Assembly: GCA_029262915.1 (NCBI GenBank)
Contig: JAJCYN010000068.1
Location: forward strand, 1-7,127
DNA length: 7,127 nt
Direction: 5' to 3'
Source of the DNA: Flavobacteriales bacterium
GTDB taxonomy: Bacteria; Bacteroidota; Bacteroidia; Flavobacteriales_E; Vicingaceae
Below are positions 6,336-7,127 of this stretch, piece by piece; position 1 is the stretch's first letter; every line of letters begins with the position of its first letter. The notes under the pieces were generated by a model. That model worked only from the letters and a program-made list of their open reading frames with translations, made no database searches and had not been told where the DNA came from. Position numbers and translations under genes: made by a program.

Positions 6336-7127
6336 ATGAAAAAATTACTAATAATAGGCTGTGTTTTACTAACAAATAACTTGTTTAGTCAGGGTTATCA
6401 ATGGCAAGTTGAAGTAACAAAAAACGATTCTGCTGCTTTTTATAAAATAGATTTGCAGCCTGAAATTGTTGCAAAGCTCAATAAACAATTTTCCGACATT
6501 AGAATAAAAGACGATAAAGGAAGTGATGTTCCTTACTTTATTAAGAAAGAACCATTCTCAGTTACTAAGCGAGTATTTAAGGAATACGAGATCATTGAAA
6601 AATTAAAATGGCGAAACGGAGCGACTGTTTTGGTAGTGGAAAACAAGGATAAGGATACTATCAATAACATTCAACTGCAGATTAAAAATTTTGATGTGCG
6701 TAAACATTTGGAATTGGCTGCCAGTGATGATTATAAAAATTGGTACACTATTAAGGAAAATTATTTATTTCGTTCGGCAAATGGATTGCAAACTACTTCA
6801 GAAGTTAAGAGTTTAAATTTTCCTTATACCGATTATAAGTATTATCGCATTATCATCTACGATTGGTTTAGTTTACCAATTAACGTAATGAAAATAGGTT
6901 ATTTTGATACCTATCAAGAACAAGGTAAGTTTAAAAAATTAAACGATCCTATTTTAACTCGTTTTGATAGTTCTGAAACCAACCAAACATACATCAAAGT
7001 AAATTTTAACGAAACACCTTATCTTGATAAGCTAGTAATTAAGGTTGATAAACCAGCTTACTACTATAGAAATGCTAAAATCTGTTTAAAACATACCGAC
7101 AAAAAAGGGCGGGTTTATTATAGTGTG
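6336..7127 (+). CDS. DUF3999-like secreted protein (5' part, runs off the right edge)
   Basis: The reading frame opens at the ATG at 6336, after an A-rich leader without Shine-Dalgarno, and remains open for 264 codons to the window end. Residues 1-18 are a signal peptide (MKKLLIIGCVLL core) with a likely cut at FS|Q (18/19); the Cys at 9 is too early for a lipobox. The mature start, YQWQVEVTKNDSAAFYKIDL, then a stretch with DIRIKDDKGSDVPYFI (54-69), follows the layout of DUF3999 (PF13163) proteins: an opening W-x-V/P strand, a yrleL-like strand, a DLRVfNaaGeeVPy-like strand. Later ASDDYKNWYTI (129-139) resembles the beta-sandwich aSDDgxxW motif of that family. The expected C-terminal membrane helix would be outside the window. 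It is downstream of the DUF2339 gene, as DUF3999 genes often are in Proteobacteria. Similarity is recognised by pattern only, so the family label is moderately sure; a secreted or periplasmic beta-rich protein is well supported. Confidence 0.8.
   Translation, partial: MKKLLIIGCVLLTNNLFSQGYQWQVEVTKNDSAAFYKIDLQPEIVAKLNKQFSDIRIKDDKGSDVPYFIKKEPFSVTKRVFKEYEIIEKLKWRNGATVLVVENKDKDTINNIQLQIKNFDVRKHLELAASDDYKNWYTIKENYLFRSANGLQTTSEVKSLNFPYTDYKYYRIIIYDWFSLPINVMKIGYFDTYQEQGKFKKLNDPILTRFDSSETNQTYIKVNFNETPYLDKLVIKVDKPAYYYRNAKICLKHTDKKGRVYYSV

Overview
The window comes from an AT-rich member of the Bacteroidota, most likely a flavobacterium or close relative. The signs are low-GC coding sequence, A/T-rich leaders without clear Shine-Dalgarno sites, promoter candidates of the TAnnTTTG type, signal peptides ending just before a Gln (YG|Q, FS|Q), and several protein families typical of that phylum. 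No rRNA, tRNA, CRISPR array, transposase, integrase or phage gene is visible.

The layout is two oppositely transcribed blocks that diverge from one 145-bp intergenic region (2981-3125). The leftward block holds, in transcription order, a 512-aa all-helical cytoplasmic protein of unknown function (1442-2980), a membrane diadenylate cyclase of the CdaA/TIGR00159 type (631-1422, c-di-AMP synthesis), and the N-terminal 188 residues of a PaaZ-type aldehyde dehydrogenase that leaves the window (1-564). The first two are 19 bp apart and probably share a transcript. The last is 66 bp further on, has its own weak promoter candidate, and probably belongs to an unrelated catabolic function.

The rightward block looks like an envelope operon: a secreted protein with 14-residue G-x-x-I-G-L-F-N repeats resembling the LA_2272 surface-repeat family (3126-3800), a very hydrophobic 809-aa DUF2339 protein (3826-6255), and the start of a secreted protein resembling DUF3999 (6336-7127, runs off the end). 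DUF2339 and DUF3999 genes are known neighbours in Proteobacteria, so finding the pair here suggests a conserved two-part envelope module of unknown function.

The most notable non-genic signals are a degenerate 7-bp tandem repeat (GAAGYYD type) embedded in the linker of the DUF2339 gene, a perfect 14-bp-arm inverted repeat between the DUF2339 and DUF3999-like genes, and a perfect 14-bp direct repeat in the divergent promoter region. I see no clear evidence of a wholly new defence or mobile system. The best candidates for undescribed biology are the DUF2339/DUF3999/surface-repeat operon and the helical protein paired with the c-di-AMP cyclase. No gene-free stretch exceeds 300 bases.
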